From positions 1 to 64,000 of the forward strand of contig JAFYDA010000001.1 of the NCBI GenBank assembly GCA_017545045.1: DNA of 64,000 bases. Reading direction: 5' to 3'. The stretch is from Prevotella sp. (GTDB lineage Bacteria; Bacteroidota; Bacteroidia; Bacteroidales; Bacteroidaceae). This document shows, in pieces, positions 8,712 through 20,000 of this stretch. Positions within the stretch are counted from its first letter, which is position 1, and every line of letters begins with the position of its first letter. The notes under the pieces are model-generated. The model was not told the origin of the DNA. It worked only from the letters and a program-made list of their open reading frames with translations, and made no database searches. The translations under genes and the position numbers were made by a program.

Positions 8712-9926
8712 ATGAAACGATATAAGTGGATAATAGGAATGCTACTCATCGTGCTCATGACGGCATGCAGAAGTTACGATGAGCCGACAGCGGAGGATAC
8801 CAAGAAGGAGCCTTCGGTGCTTAGCGTCTATGTCTACTACCCCGAACGCCCTGTAGTGACGCGTGCCAGCGGGGCTGAGGTGAACCCCATCAGCAACGAT
8901 GCTGACGAGAGTGCTATCAACAACCTGCAGATATGGGTATTCAAACATGACGACGGTGCCCTGATAGCCTACCATAGCACGCAGGGCGAGACGTCGAACC
9001 TGAGCATCGTCGAGGAAAGCGGCGTTGTCTACCAACTGAAGGTAAGTCCGGCGTTTGAGAGTGCCGAGACAAAGCCCAACGTGGATGTCTATGTGCTGGC
9101 CAACAACACCGTCTTCAACGGAAGCACCACCAGGGATGCCCTCGATGCGGCCGTGCTGGAGGATCCGGATCCCAACAGCGAGAACACGGCCCTGCATGGC
9201 TCGTATGGCCTTACAACGCTGGTAACGAAAGTGCCCACAGGTGGCCTACCCATGGCTTGCGTGCTGCACGATGCATCCGTCACCGGTACGGCTCCCGTCT
9301 TTACGGTACCCACGATGAAACTGGAGCGCACGGTGTCGAAGATTCGCTTCATCTTCAGCCGCGAGGAGGGTGAGACACCTGTGAAGATCAACAGCATTAA
9401 ATTGGACGCAAACATGATACCCACGCAGGAGTATCTGTTCCTGGCTGCCCCTGAAAACAACGAGCCCCAATTGCCTTATAATATAGGCAAAACCCATGCT
9501 TACATTGCTGAGTCCAAGGAGTTCCTAACCGATACAGACCCGGTGAAGACGGATATCTGCCAAAACGACAACCCATTGGCCTACGGCTATGTCGACGGTA
9601 TGGACCCGCAACAGTTTGAGGACAAGATTGCCGAGGCACTGAGGAACGACCCAGACAACGGCATCACTCCGAAAGTGTCGCAGGTGGGACCGTTCTACCT
9701 ACGCGAGAGCGACAAGCGACTGAGCGGCACCATAAAGTATCAGGCAGGAGAAGAAACAGAGAAAACGCTCACCTTCAGCATGTCGTCCACAGGCGAACAT
9801 GAGTTCTCACGCAACCATACGTGGACCATCTACGCCTACTACGGCGGTTCAGGATTAGAGTTGGTTACAGTGTTCGTCAAGGACTGGGAAAATACAGAAA
9901 CAAAGCATGATGTGTATAACTGGTAA
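8712..9926 (+). CDS. Fimbrillin-family lipoprotein (Mfa1-like)
   Basis: The 404-residue product has signal MKRYKWIIGMLLIVLM and lipobox MTAC. The mature part begins with a strand LSVYVYYPERPVVTRAS and continues with INNLQIWVFKHDDGALIAYHS, the usual opening of Mfa1/fimbrillin proteins, in which a strand ending in TR is followed by a domain describing a 'VFD.dG' strand. A C-terminal segment ends in YYGGSGLELVTVFVKDWE, resembling the last strand of fimbrillins. An upstream start at 8664 in the same frame would add 16 residues overlapping the previous gene and spoil the signal peptide, so the ATG at 8712 is chosen. It is probably a main or accessory shaft subunit, exported by the lipoprotein route and processed by a gingipain-like protease in known relatives. 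Confidence 0.72.
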   Translation: MKRYKWIIGMLLIVLMTACRSYDEPTAEDTKKEPSVLSVYVYYPERPVVTRASGAEVNPISNDADESAINNLQIWVFKHDDGALIAYHSTQGETSNLSIVEESGVVYQLKVSPAFESAETKPNVDVYVLANNTVFNGSTTRDALDAAVLEDPDPNSENTALHGSYGLTTLVTKVPTGGLPMACVLHDASVTGTAPVFTVPTMKLERTVSKIRFIFSREEGETPVKINSIKLDANMIPTQEYLFLAAPENNEPQLPYNIGKTHAYIAESKEFLTDTDPVKTDICQNDNPLAYGYVDGMDPQQFEDKIAEALRNDPDNGITPKVSQVGPFYLRESDKRLSGTIKYQAGEETEKTLTFSMSSTGEHEFSRNHTWTIYAYYGGSGLELVTVFVKDWENTETKHDVYNW

Positions 9927-11043
9927 CGATATATATAATAAGGTGTGCAGCCGACTGCTGCCAATGCTGACAGTTCTACTGCTGGCAGGCTGCTCTGCCG
10001 ACGAGGAAGCCAATGGCATCCCCGCCGATGAGGATGTGCTGGAATTGGCGGTCTGCACGCACGACATGGAGGAAGACTCCCCTACCCATGCAATACCCGC
10101 TGATGACTCCCCCGCCTTCACCCGCGCCATACCCACAGGCTACAGCGTCTACCCGGCAAGCGGTGCCAAGGCTGAGGACGTCAGCCATATCGGCGTGTTT
10201 ATGACGACTGACGACATGACCTCAGGCCCAGAGCTGAGCAATTTCATCTACTCCAACATCAACAACAAATGGAACTCACTGGTGAGCGTGAAGCAGGGGA
10301 TACAGTATTACATCTACGGCTATATGCCCTCCGATAAGTTTACCTGCGAGGCACAAAAGTTGTCAGAGACACAAACATTTGCCGATGGTGTCGTCCTGAA
10401 TTTCGGAAAAATACTTCCCGTATCCCAGTATGACCTCTGCTTCGTTACCGGCGTACAGGACATGCTGTCAGCAGATGCGGAGGAGGACATCCCCGCAGGC
10501 AACTTCAGATACTTAGGCAAATCGAAAGAAGCCAAGAACCGTGTCCGTCTGCGGTTAGACCACCTGCTTGCCGGTGCCTGCATGGAAATGAAAATCGACG
10601 CGGAATATGCTAAGCTGCGCGACATTCGGTTGAAAGACGTCATACTGAAGACCAGCAGCAACTATGCCTGGAGTGGCAAGATTACACAGAGAGGAACCTA
10701 CACGAGGGTGGATTGGCAGGTGAAGGAAACGATGACCGCCAAAGAGAAGGAGGGCGTGTCGCTGTTTTCTGATGCCGACGGCGTCTCACTGTCAACGACC
10801 CCCATGGTCTTCTACGGCTATTGCATTCCCGAGATATATTCAACAGTGGTAATGAAATCGAGATACGACGTGTATGACAAGCGCGGCAACCTGATAAGAA
10901 AAGACTGTATCGCCGAGAACAAACTGGTGTTTCCCAGCAGTATGGGCCGGCGTACCATTTTCAAGATGACGGTGAAGCCCACGTACGTCTACACGCTCTC
11001 TGACCCCGACGAGGAGCCACCAACGATAGAATTAGAAAAATGA
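9907..11043 (+). CDS. Fimbrillin-family lipoprotein
   Basis: The 378-residue protein has the lipobox LLLAGC near residue 29 and a post-signal Asp/Glu-rich linker. Then comes FTRAIPTGYSVYPASG..VSHIGVFMTTDDMTSG, a typical fimbrillin_like start (TR, then an exposed strand and a GVFM strand). The pattern WNSLVSVKQGIQYYIYGYMP also matches the family. It overlaps the preceding gene by 20 bases. A TATATA repeat copy (9929-9949) lies inside its first codons, encoding NDIYNK. An internal ATG at 9964 would leave no positively charged region before the hydrophobic core, so the 9907 start is preferred. Its stop overlaps the start of the giant gene as ATGA. Confidence 0.7.
   Translation: MMCITGNDIYNKVCSRLLPMLTVLLLAGCSADEEANGIPADEDVLELAVCTHDMEEDSPTHAIPADDSPAFTRAIPTGYSVYPASGAKAEDVSHIGVFMTTDDMTSGPELSNFIYSNINNKWNSLVSVKQGIQYYIYGYMPSDKFTCEAQKLSETQTFADGVVLNFGKILPVSQYDLCFVTGVQDMLSADAEEDIPAGNFRYLGKSKEAKNRVRLRLDHLLAGACMEMKIDAEYAKLRDIRLKDVILKTSSNYAWSGKITQRGTYTRVDWQVKETMTAKEKEGVSLFSDADGVSLSTTPMVFYGYCIPEIYSTVVMKSRYDVYDKRGNLIRKDCIAENKLVFPSSMGRRTIFKMTVKPTYVYTLSDPDEEPPTIELEK
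9929..9949 (+). repeat. TATATA dispersed repeat, copy 4 (inside fimbrillin gene start)
   Basis: CGATATATATAATAAGGTGT lies between the stop of the 8712 gene and the lipobox of the next one. It resembles copies at 59 and 6816. Because it lies within the first codons of the 9907 gene, it may have extended that reading frame upstream. Confidence 0.45.
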
Positions 11044-14000
11044 GGATCAAATATACTATCATAAGCATCATCATACTCCTGACTGCTATTGCGGCCCAGG
11101 CGCAGATTAAGATTGGCGGTAACGTCTATGGCGGCGGTAACGCCGGCGACCTGACGGGAAGTACCAAGGTCATCGTGCGTGCCGGCGACTTCAAGGGCGG
11201 CGTGTTCGGCGGTGCCCGCCAGGCCGATGTCGGCGGTTCAGCTTTCGTCCATATCGACGGTCCGGAAATGAGCGGCGACATCACCATCAATGCCGTCTAT
11301 GGCGGTAACGACATAGCAGGAACCGTCGGAACATCGTCGACACTGCCACACAGCAGTTTAGGATCCGATGCCAACAACCATAGCGTGAGCGACTACAATG
11401 CCTTCGTGCTCACCCAACCGGAGCGGACCGTCTCAGGTGAGAATGCTACTACGACCCAGCCCTTCAGTATCTTCATAGGCCAACTCTACGGCGGCGGCAA
11501 TGGAGACTATTCCTATACCGACAAAGAAGAAGAAGGAAAATACGATGTCACCATCAAAGAAACGCAGTGGGATGCAACAGCCAACGAGGGCGCTGGTGCC
11601 TTCGTAGAGAAGGACGTCACCAAGGCGAATGTCAACAAGCCCGAACTGAGCAAGACCTTTGTTGACATCCACGGCGGTACCTTCGGCTACGTCTTCGGCG
11701 GTGGCAATGCCGTTACGGTGAAGGATGCCGTAGATATCTGCATCAACAACACCAGCACTGTGACCACAGAAGCCAATGGGTTGAAGCTGACATACGCCGA
11801 TGCCAATCAGACCAATGGCGTCACGAAGCCGGAAGACATCACTTCTGCAAACTTAAACAATCCTCATGACCTGCGCCTGCTGGACATGGGCATCAACCTG
11901 TCTACCTATGTGCCCGGCTATAACTTCCTGCGTGTGTTCGGCGGCAACAACAAGGCCGACATGCACATCCGCCCCAATTGGCACCTGCAGGACGGCAGCA
12001 TCGTGAACCTCTATAGCGGCGGCAACGAAGGGCGCATGACCAGCAGCGACGGTCTGTTGTTGGAAATTCTCCAAAACTCCAATATTGTAGTAGAGAACGT
12101 GTTCGGCGGCTGTCGCAAGGCCGACGTATTCCCGTCGAAGGACGTGGCTGGCACAACGTTGGTGGACACCATGCTGAACCTTCAGGGCTACAAGTTCCCC
12201 AATGGTCTGGCAGCCCGCGTGCTAGTACGTGGCGGTGACGTGAACAACGTATATGGCGGTAACGACATCTCTGGAAAAGTTTATTTCGGCAATGCCGTGG
12301 GTGTGTACAAGAGCATCCGAGGCGACATCTATGGCGGTGGCAACGGCTCCTACGCCTATACCGATAAGGAGGCTCTAAAAAACGACCTGATCTGGGGTGA
12401 CTTCTACTATGATCCCAGCAAGGGGACATCCTCGGTGGATGCGCTCAGTGCCCACCGTCCCAATGCTGAGCAAGTATCGGTGCGTGTGGCAGGCACATCT
12501 GAAACAGACCCCGTCATCATCGGCGGCGGTGTCTATGTGGGTGGCAACTGCGCCACGCTAAGGCCTAAAGAGAACATGAAAAATCCCATGGCCGAGTTGA
12601 AAATCGGCTCCTATGCCATTGCCGACAAGGTGTTCCTTGGCAATAATGGTGAGAAGATGATTGACCAGACGATTCTTGAAAGATATGCCGGCACCGTAAC
12701 CAATGCTCAAGGAACGTCAGGCATCGACTTTAGCAGCCTTGACCTGACCGATGAAACGACGCCGGGTGTAATGGCCAAATATATGGACGGCGTCACCATG
12801 GAGATCAAACCCAAGGTCGTGTTCGACAGCGAGATACAAGGCGACCCTGCCACATATATTGACCACACGAGCTACTTTGGATCGTTCTATTGCGGCGGTA
12901 ACGTGGGAAGCGTCAGATATAACGGAGTCGACACCATTGACTTCAAGTACAAGGTAGTAATCTTCAACAAGTTGGTCGGCGGCAGTAACAATGCATACGT
13001 CAACGAGACGAAGCTTAACGCCGCCTACGAAGGCGGGTTGCTCGGCAATCCAGATACGATTACCGGCAACAAGTTGATTCTCAATCTCTCTGGTCTGAAG
13101 ATACGGCCTATGCGCTTTAGAAAAGATGGCATTGATGACACAGCAACCGATTCGACCCCCTATCCCAAGCTGTTGACATGGAACACCGTCGGTGCCGACG
13201 GCAACCCAACGCGTGCTGTCACCTCTGGCCTGCCCTCTGGTGGCATCTCCACGAACGACGACCTGAAGCGTCGTTTCATAGAAGGTAATATCTACGGCGG
13301 ATGCTGCGAGAGTGGTATCGTCAATGGCAATGTGGTCATCAACCTCAACGGAACCATCATCGAACGCGACGTGCTCTTCGACGAAGTGGAAGAGGACAAT
13401 AACGGTGAGGTGGTGTATTACAACAACCAAACCTACAAGATTACCGAGCGCCGCACCGGCGTCATCCTGGGTCAGCAGGGTATGGACGTGCTGGGCAAGG
13501 CCCTGAACGTGTTCGGTGGCGGCAAGGGTAAGGGCACCCAGATTTGGGGCAGCACTACCATCAACCTGAAGAAGGGCTATACCTTCCAGATCTTCGGCGG
13601 CAGCGAGCAGGGCGTCATCGGCAAGCCTGACGACGGCGAAGGTGAGGCTTACTCTTTCAATGGCAAGACCTACAAATACAATCCCAAGTACAGTTGCTAT
13701 GTCAACCTCTGCGGCGAGCACGAGGGCGTCACCAAGACCAGCGAGAGCAGTGACCCCGACATGGCCGAATGTGAGTTCATGTATGGCGGCGGCTTCGAGG
13801 GTCCCATTGTCGGCAACACTGTCATCAATCTGGGCAAGGGACGTATCTTCAACAGCTTCGCCGGTTCGTGTAATGCCGACATTCTGGGACATACCGAGAC
13901 CTATGTCGGCCGCACAATCAAGGAAGACTACCTGAATGTCATGGGCCAATTGGCTAGTACAAAAGAAGATGGAGTCAGCCTTTTAGAGAAAGAAAGCTAC

Positions 14001-17000
14001 TACAGCGACGGTTTTCCCTGGGTTCGCGACATTGTGTATGGCGGTAACGACCTGGGCGGTGAGATCAAGGGCGAGGCGAGTTTCAAACACCGTGTACGCA
14101 CGGAGGTACTCGACAAAGTGCATAAGTACAATGCCGGGAGCAATCCTAACCCCGACGTGCTGAAAGCCTCGGCCTACGTGGAATACCTGCAGGGCCGTGC
14201 CGACGCCATCTTCGGCGGCTGCTACGGTACCTATAACTATAAGGATCCGCAGTTTGTCGGGAAATATACAAATGCAGAGGGAGAACCGCTGACCGATACG
14301 AACAACAAACCTATCTTCACGAAGCCCCGCATGAATAGTGCCTTCGTCAACTTCCGTCCCACCTATCCCAACCAGAACGACTCCATAAAAAGGGTCTACG
14401 GTGCCGGACAGGGAGCAGAGCAGAGTACAGACCCCACACGCGACGGTGACAAACAGCAGAATCGCAGTTACGTGCTCGTCGACATTCCGTCGAACATGAA
14501 CTACTACGAGCCTACCGCATTCTTCGGTGCCGGCAGTTTCAATGGCTTAGGCATGAAGTACACCCAAGCAGAGACACAGCCCTCAGAAGGCACCTTCGAC
14601 CTTGATAAATGCTCTGCCATCATCGACCTCGCCCGGGGAAAGGTGGGCAATGTCTACGGCGGTGGTTTCAACGAGAGCATCGTTCGCCGTACCGTTGTCA
14701 ACGTACCTGAAGGCTCCACCATCAATGTCAAAAACATCTTCGGCGGTGGCTACGGCCGTCATATCAACATCCCTTGCGACGTCTATGAGGCACAGGTGAA
14801 CTACCATAGTGAGGACGCCATCGTCAGGAACAACATCTATGGCGGCAACAACAATGCCGACCGTACGCTCTACAGCCAGATCAACATCACGGAGCCCGTA
14901 TACAACGGCACAGTTGGGTCTGACAGCACCCGCTACAACGCAACGGTCTTCGGAGCTGGATGTGGCGTTGACACTTGGTCACAATACACAGAAGTCAACC
15001 TGCTGTCAGGGGCCTGTATCAATGAGGTATACGGCGGCGGCGAGAACGGGCGCGTTCTCAACAAGGAGACTCTTGACAAATGGGCGAAGGAGAACGTCGA
15101 TTTGGATCTAAGCCTGCATTCCTATACCGAGAACGGATTGAATAATATTCTGGTACATGAGACTGCCTTGGGCGGGAAGTACAACACCAACGTCCACATC
15201 TACCGTGGAGCCACTGTCGTAAACTACGCCTACGGTGGTGGCCTTGGCCACAGCGACATACCCCACAGCGGCGATGTGTATGGCACTACTTACATCGACC
15301 TTCTTGGCGGCACCGTGAAGAAAGACATCTACGCTGCCGGCACTACAGGTTCCGTGCAGGATGGCTTTAGGGTCGGGCATTACAATGCCTCATCTAACCC
15401 TGGTGGCTTCACGGCCGGAACCACCGCCTACATTGCCGGCGGCAGCTGCCGTAACGTCTACGGTGGCGGATGGAAGGGCAGCGTGGGCCAGCACAGGAAG
15501 ATACAGGACGATGGTCAAGGACATGTCACGGTATTAGACGAAGATGCCGACATCTATGACCCCGCCACCAACGACATTGACGGCGAGAGCCATGTGGTCA
15601 TCGGCATACGTAAGGATCAGAAGGCAGCCAACCTGCTTGCCGCCATCAAGAAGGTGGCGGGCGAGGATGCCACTACCGACGACTACGGCTTCTATGCCGG
15701 ACAGCCTACCATTCAGCGCAATGCTTACGGCGGTGGCGAGGGTGGTGCCGTCTACGGCAAGACCAACCTTACGCTGAACAGCGGTTACATCGGCTACGAG
15801 TATAATACCACTACTGGCTCCTTTAATGAGAAAATCGATGACGAGACCTACTTCGACGATGAGACCGGCACTGACGGCACAGGCCGTCTGCGCGACTGCG
15901 GCAACGTCTTCGGTGGCGGCTACGATGCCCGAAGCAGTGTCGACGAGTCGAATGTCGTGATGTATGGCGGAGAGGTACGCGGCAGCCTCCATGGCGGCGG
16001 CGAGATTGCCACCATAGGCCGCGGTTCCACCCGGGAGACTGGCGATGCCAACAGCGAGCGCACCTTTGAAGCCATCTACAAGGAGGGTAAGACCCTCGTC
16101 ACCATGTACAACGGCCATGTCCACCGCAATGTGTTCGGTGGCGGCAAGGGCTACAACCTGTTAGGCTACGGCAGCAACAGTAACCTTTATACCGACGGTT
16201 ACACCTTCGGACAGACGGAGGTACGCATCCACGGCGGCGAGGTGGGCACTGAAACTGGCGTAAAAGAGAAGGGCTATGGCAACGTCTTCGGTGGCGGTGA
16301 CCTTGGCTATGTCTACAGCAAAGGTTTCAATAGCCCAAAGACCATTGCCGATAAGGAAAATGGCATCACCACTGGTTCGCCAGGCCATTACTATTATTAT
16401 GGGGATGACGGTCACCTGACGGAGGACTGTAAGGTGGAGGTTTCACCTTACCTGCAAGTGAAAGATGTCCAGGTGGATAATCAGGAGCCATATAGTGTCT
16501 CTTTCGGAGGCAAGACCTATAGTGCATACGACTACGTGCCCACCGACTACCTGAACACACTGCCCAAGGACAAGAATGACAGCAGATGGACAAACCTCAT
16601 TACCGAGGAGACTGAGACCGTCAATGGCGAAGCCGTCAAGAACGAGCGCGGTGTACACATCCGCAACGCCGTGTTCGGCGGTGGTAACGTGGCATCGAAC
16701 ACCGATACGCACTATGCTAATGCCACCACTGTCTTCGGCAATACGACTGCCACGCTCTACGACGTCTATCACCGTGACTTCATCACCGTGGGCACCGAGC
16801 ATACCGGCGGTCTCTATGGTGGTGGTAACTTCTCGATGGTCGACGGCTACCGTGAACTGAACATCACCAACTACGGTACTGACTACTACAACCTGCAGAC
16901 GCGCGTCACGCTGGAAGAGTACCACAGCCTCTCCAACCGTGAGCGCGCCTACTTCAAACTGGAATATGAGTGTCAGGAAGAATATGATGCAAATGGTAAG

Positions 17001-20000
17001 ACACACAAGATAGGCGAGAAGATTTCTGAAGAGGACTTCAACAAGCTCGACTCTACAGAACAGGGGCACTGGGCGCAGTACGGTTTCTGCTCTATCTATG
17101 CCGGCCGCCTGCTGAATACTATCCAGCGTGCCGACCTCTGCGGTGTCTACGGCTCACGCATGGTGCTGCAGGGTGCCAAGGACCGTGTGGCCGACGTGGG
17201 TGAGAACATCGACTACACCATCAACCGCGTGGGCGAGGTGTCGCTCAACAAGCAGGCCACTCAGGTGAACGGCGACACTGGCAAGGATGCCGAGCACGGC
17301 AACTACTTCGGCATCTATTCGCTTGTAAACCATCTGGGCAATCTCACCAGCGACGTGCGCTTCCTCAGTAACTACGTCGACGAGAATGAGGAGGAGCACT
17401 CTGACAAGACCTACTATAGTTACAAGGAACCTATACCCACCGGGCCCTGGCGTAACCGTGGCACCAGCCACAACCAGGTGGCACTGGCTTCGGGTGTGTT
17501 CCTTGAACTAACCACCGAGAACAGCACCGCCGACCACAAGGACTACGGCTACATCACCGGCGTCGTAGAACTTGACCTCATCAACGTGAAGAAGGATATA
17601 GAAGGCGGCGGCTTCGTCTACGCCAAGAACGAGCACCGTCTGCCTATATACTATGCAGACATGGAGGATGTCATCCTCTCGGAATACAACTCAACGAAAA
17701 CCGGCGTGCGCGAAGCAGCAAAGACCTACAAGCGCTACCGCTATTCTGCTGACGCCATACCTGCGAACGGTGGCAGCTGGCCAAGTTCAGAAGGACAAGT
17801 GGCCCCGGGCGGCACGGCCTACCAATACAAGGATATCCAGACCTCCGGTAACTTTATCCACGCCAAGAAGCGCATCGTGGACGACTGCTCCCCCACGAAC
17901 AACGCCTTCAAACATAACGAAACACCCTACTCCGAGGCACACTACTGGTATATCAAGGGTTCGGTCTACGTCTACGACCAGGTTGTGTCGGCCTACACCG
18001 GCTCGGCCACGGCTTACTCGAAGGAGGTGAGGCTGCCGCTCACCATCACCGCTGCCAGCAACGGCAAGCTGAAACTGCTCAACGTGAAGCCTAACCGCTA
18101 TGCCTACTATTATGAGACAGGCAAGAAGATTGGTACGGGCGCGAACGCAGACGAAAAGAAAGTATGGGTGAACCGCCAGACCGACAGCTACGAGCTGAAC
18201 GATGTCATCACGTGGTGGGACTGGCAGAACCTGCCCAGCGGCGAGCAAGGCCTCTTCGTCGAGGAGACCTACGTCAATGCCGTGCCCTGCCAGGTGAACG
18301 GCCAGAAATATGCCGTCGGCGAATATGTCATGCTGCCACCAAGCAACGACCAAGAAAAGACTTCATTCATTGGCAGCAACACCATAAAGGATTTCGATGG
18401 CAATGCCATTGAGGATAATGAAGGCCACGAACTGACGGGTATTGACCTCTTCAACGACGTGTTCCGTACCTCCAACAACCTGGGTCACGAAACGGGCTAC
18501 ATGCTGACCTTCGACATGAACTCGCCGGGTATCTGGGATGACTATCATACCGAGACCGCGCGTACCAATGGTACGGTGAAGATTTCGGAAACAGCGTATC
18601 AAACTCTGCTGACGAATGCCGCCGACGATGCAGCAAGGCAGGCCATCATCGATAAATACACTGAAGGACCAACCTTCAGGCCGAGAACAACAGCAACTCT
18701 TGGTCGCCACAATTACACCGAGGGGCAGATTATCACCAAGGGTGAATTCGACTTGATAGACGGTAGCGATCCTGATTCGCACAAGCAACGTTTCAAGGAA
18801 GCCTACGTAGCCAAGACGACCGTGAGCTATACCGTTACACTTCCCGACCCGGACGAACCGGAAAATACGGAAAAGGCCACTACTACGACCAAGACCATCA
18901 ATCCGGGCACGGCTATTTCCAACATGGAATACGGTCTCCTTTCTCTCACTGAAAAGGCGGCCTTTGCCCCGGCATGGGTCTGCACCAAGACCGTGAAGCT
19001 GGCCACCGACACCTATCTGCACTATGGCGAACTGAAGACTGCCGAGGAGATTGCAGACCTGAAGTCAACGTACTCTACGTTGGCCGACGACATCGACGCT
19101 GCCATGTCAAATGCCTACATCTGTACAAAGACAGGTGAGGCCGGTGGACAGAAGTATCGTGACGACACCAACTACAGTGCCATCCAGTCTTGGTGCTCAC
19201 TGTCGGAGGATGACCGTATCGATGAAGACAATAAAGATCGCTTCATCTTCAATTACGATGCCCTGGACCTCTTTGCCGATCCCAACTATTCCGTAGAGAC
19301 AACAGGTGGCAAGACCACAGCCGAGGCTTACGATGGCCTTTCCACCCCCGTGAATGAAAGCAAGCAGCTCTATAGTAAGGAGGTGGGCGTGGAGTATCAG
19401 GCCGTATTCAAGGCTACTCCAGAAAAAGCTTCCTATTCTTACCCGGCAGGAACAACTGCCAGCGGCGTGGCCTTTACGGCAGGAGAGCTTTCCGATGGAG
19501 GTTCCATATCCAACGAAATCTTCGAGGCTGTAGTACCCAACTACAAGCAATACTACACGAAGGTGAACACGACAACCGATGTCGATTCTCATGGAAAATT
19601 CTACATCGCCAACACCAACTTCATCTACGACGGTGAACCCTACGGAATGGGACAGGTGGTAAACGAAGACGTCTATCTGCACAACTCAGGAAAGGTCACC
19701 GATGTTGAAACCGATGAGACTGGTGTTTTCTACTATTGCTATAAGGCACATAGCGAGGACGGCACCCCCGTCGACGTCGGATATTGTATTGGCGCGAGCA
19801 CCTATGCCGATTTGCGTGACGACCAGAAATACTTCGTCATCCAGGGTCAGGAGCCTACCGAGGTCACCACGCTCTATGTGAGCCGCGAGAGCGACATCAA
19901 GGACGTGACCAAGGAGAAGATTATCACTGTGGTCTACCAGTACACCTACTACGAGGAAGACGACAACCACGACATCAAGCTCACCAACGAGCTGCATGTG

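Noticed and set aside
12717..13949. Long open frame (410 codons) on the minus strand inside the giant gene
   Set aside because: It lacks family features and is Val/Ala/Asp/His-rich, as expected for the reverse of GC-ending codons; the plus-strand protein has clear repeats and a signal peptide.
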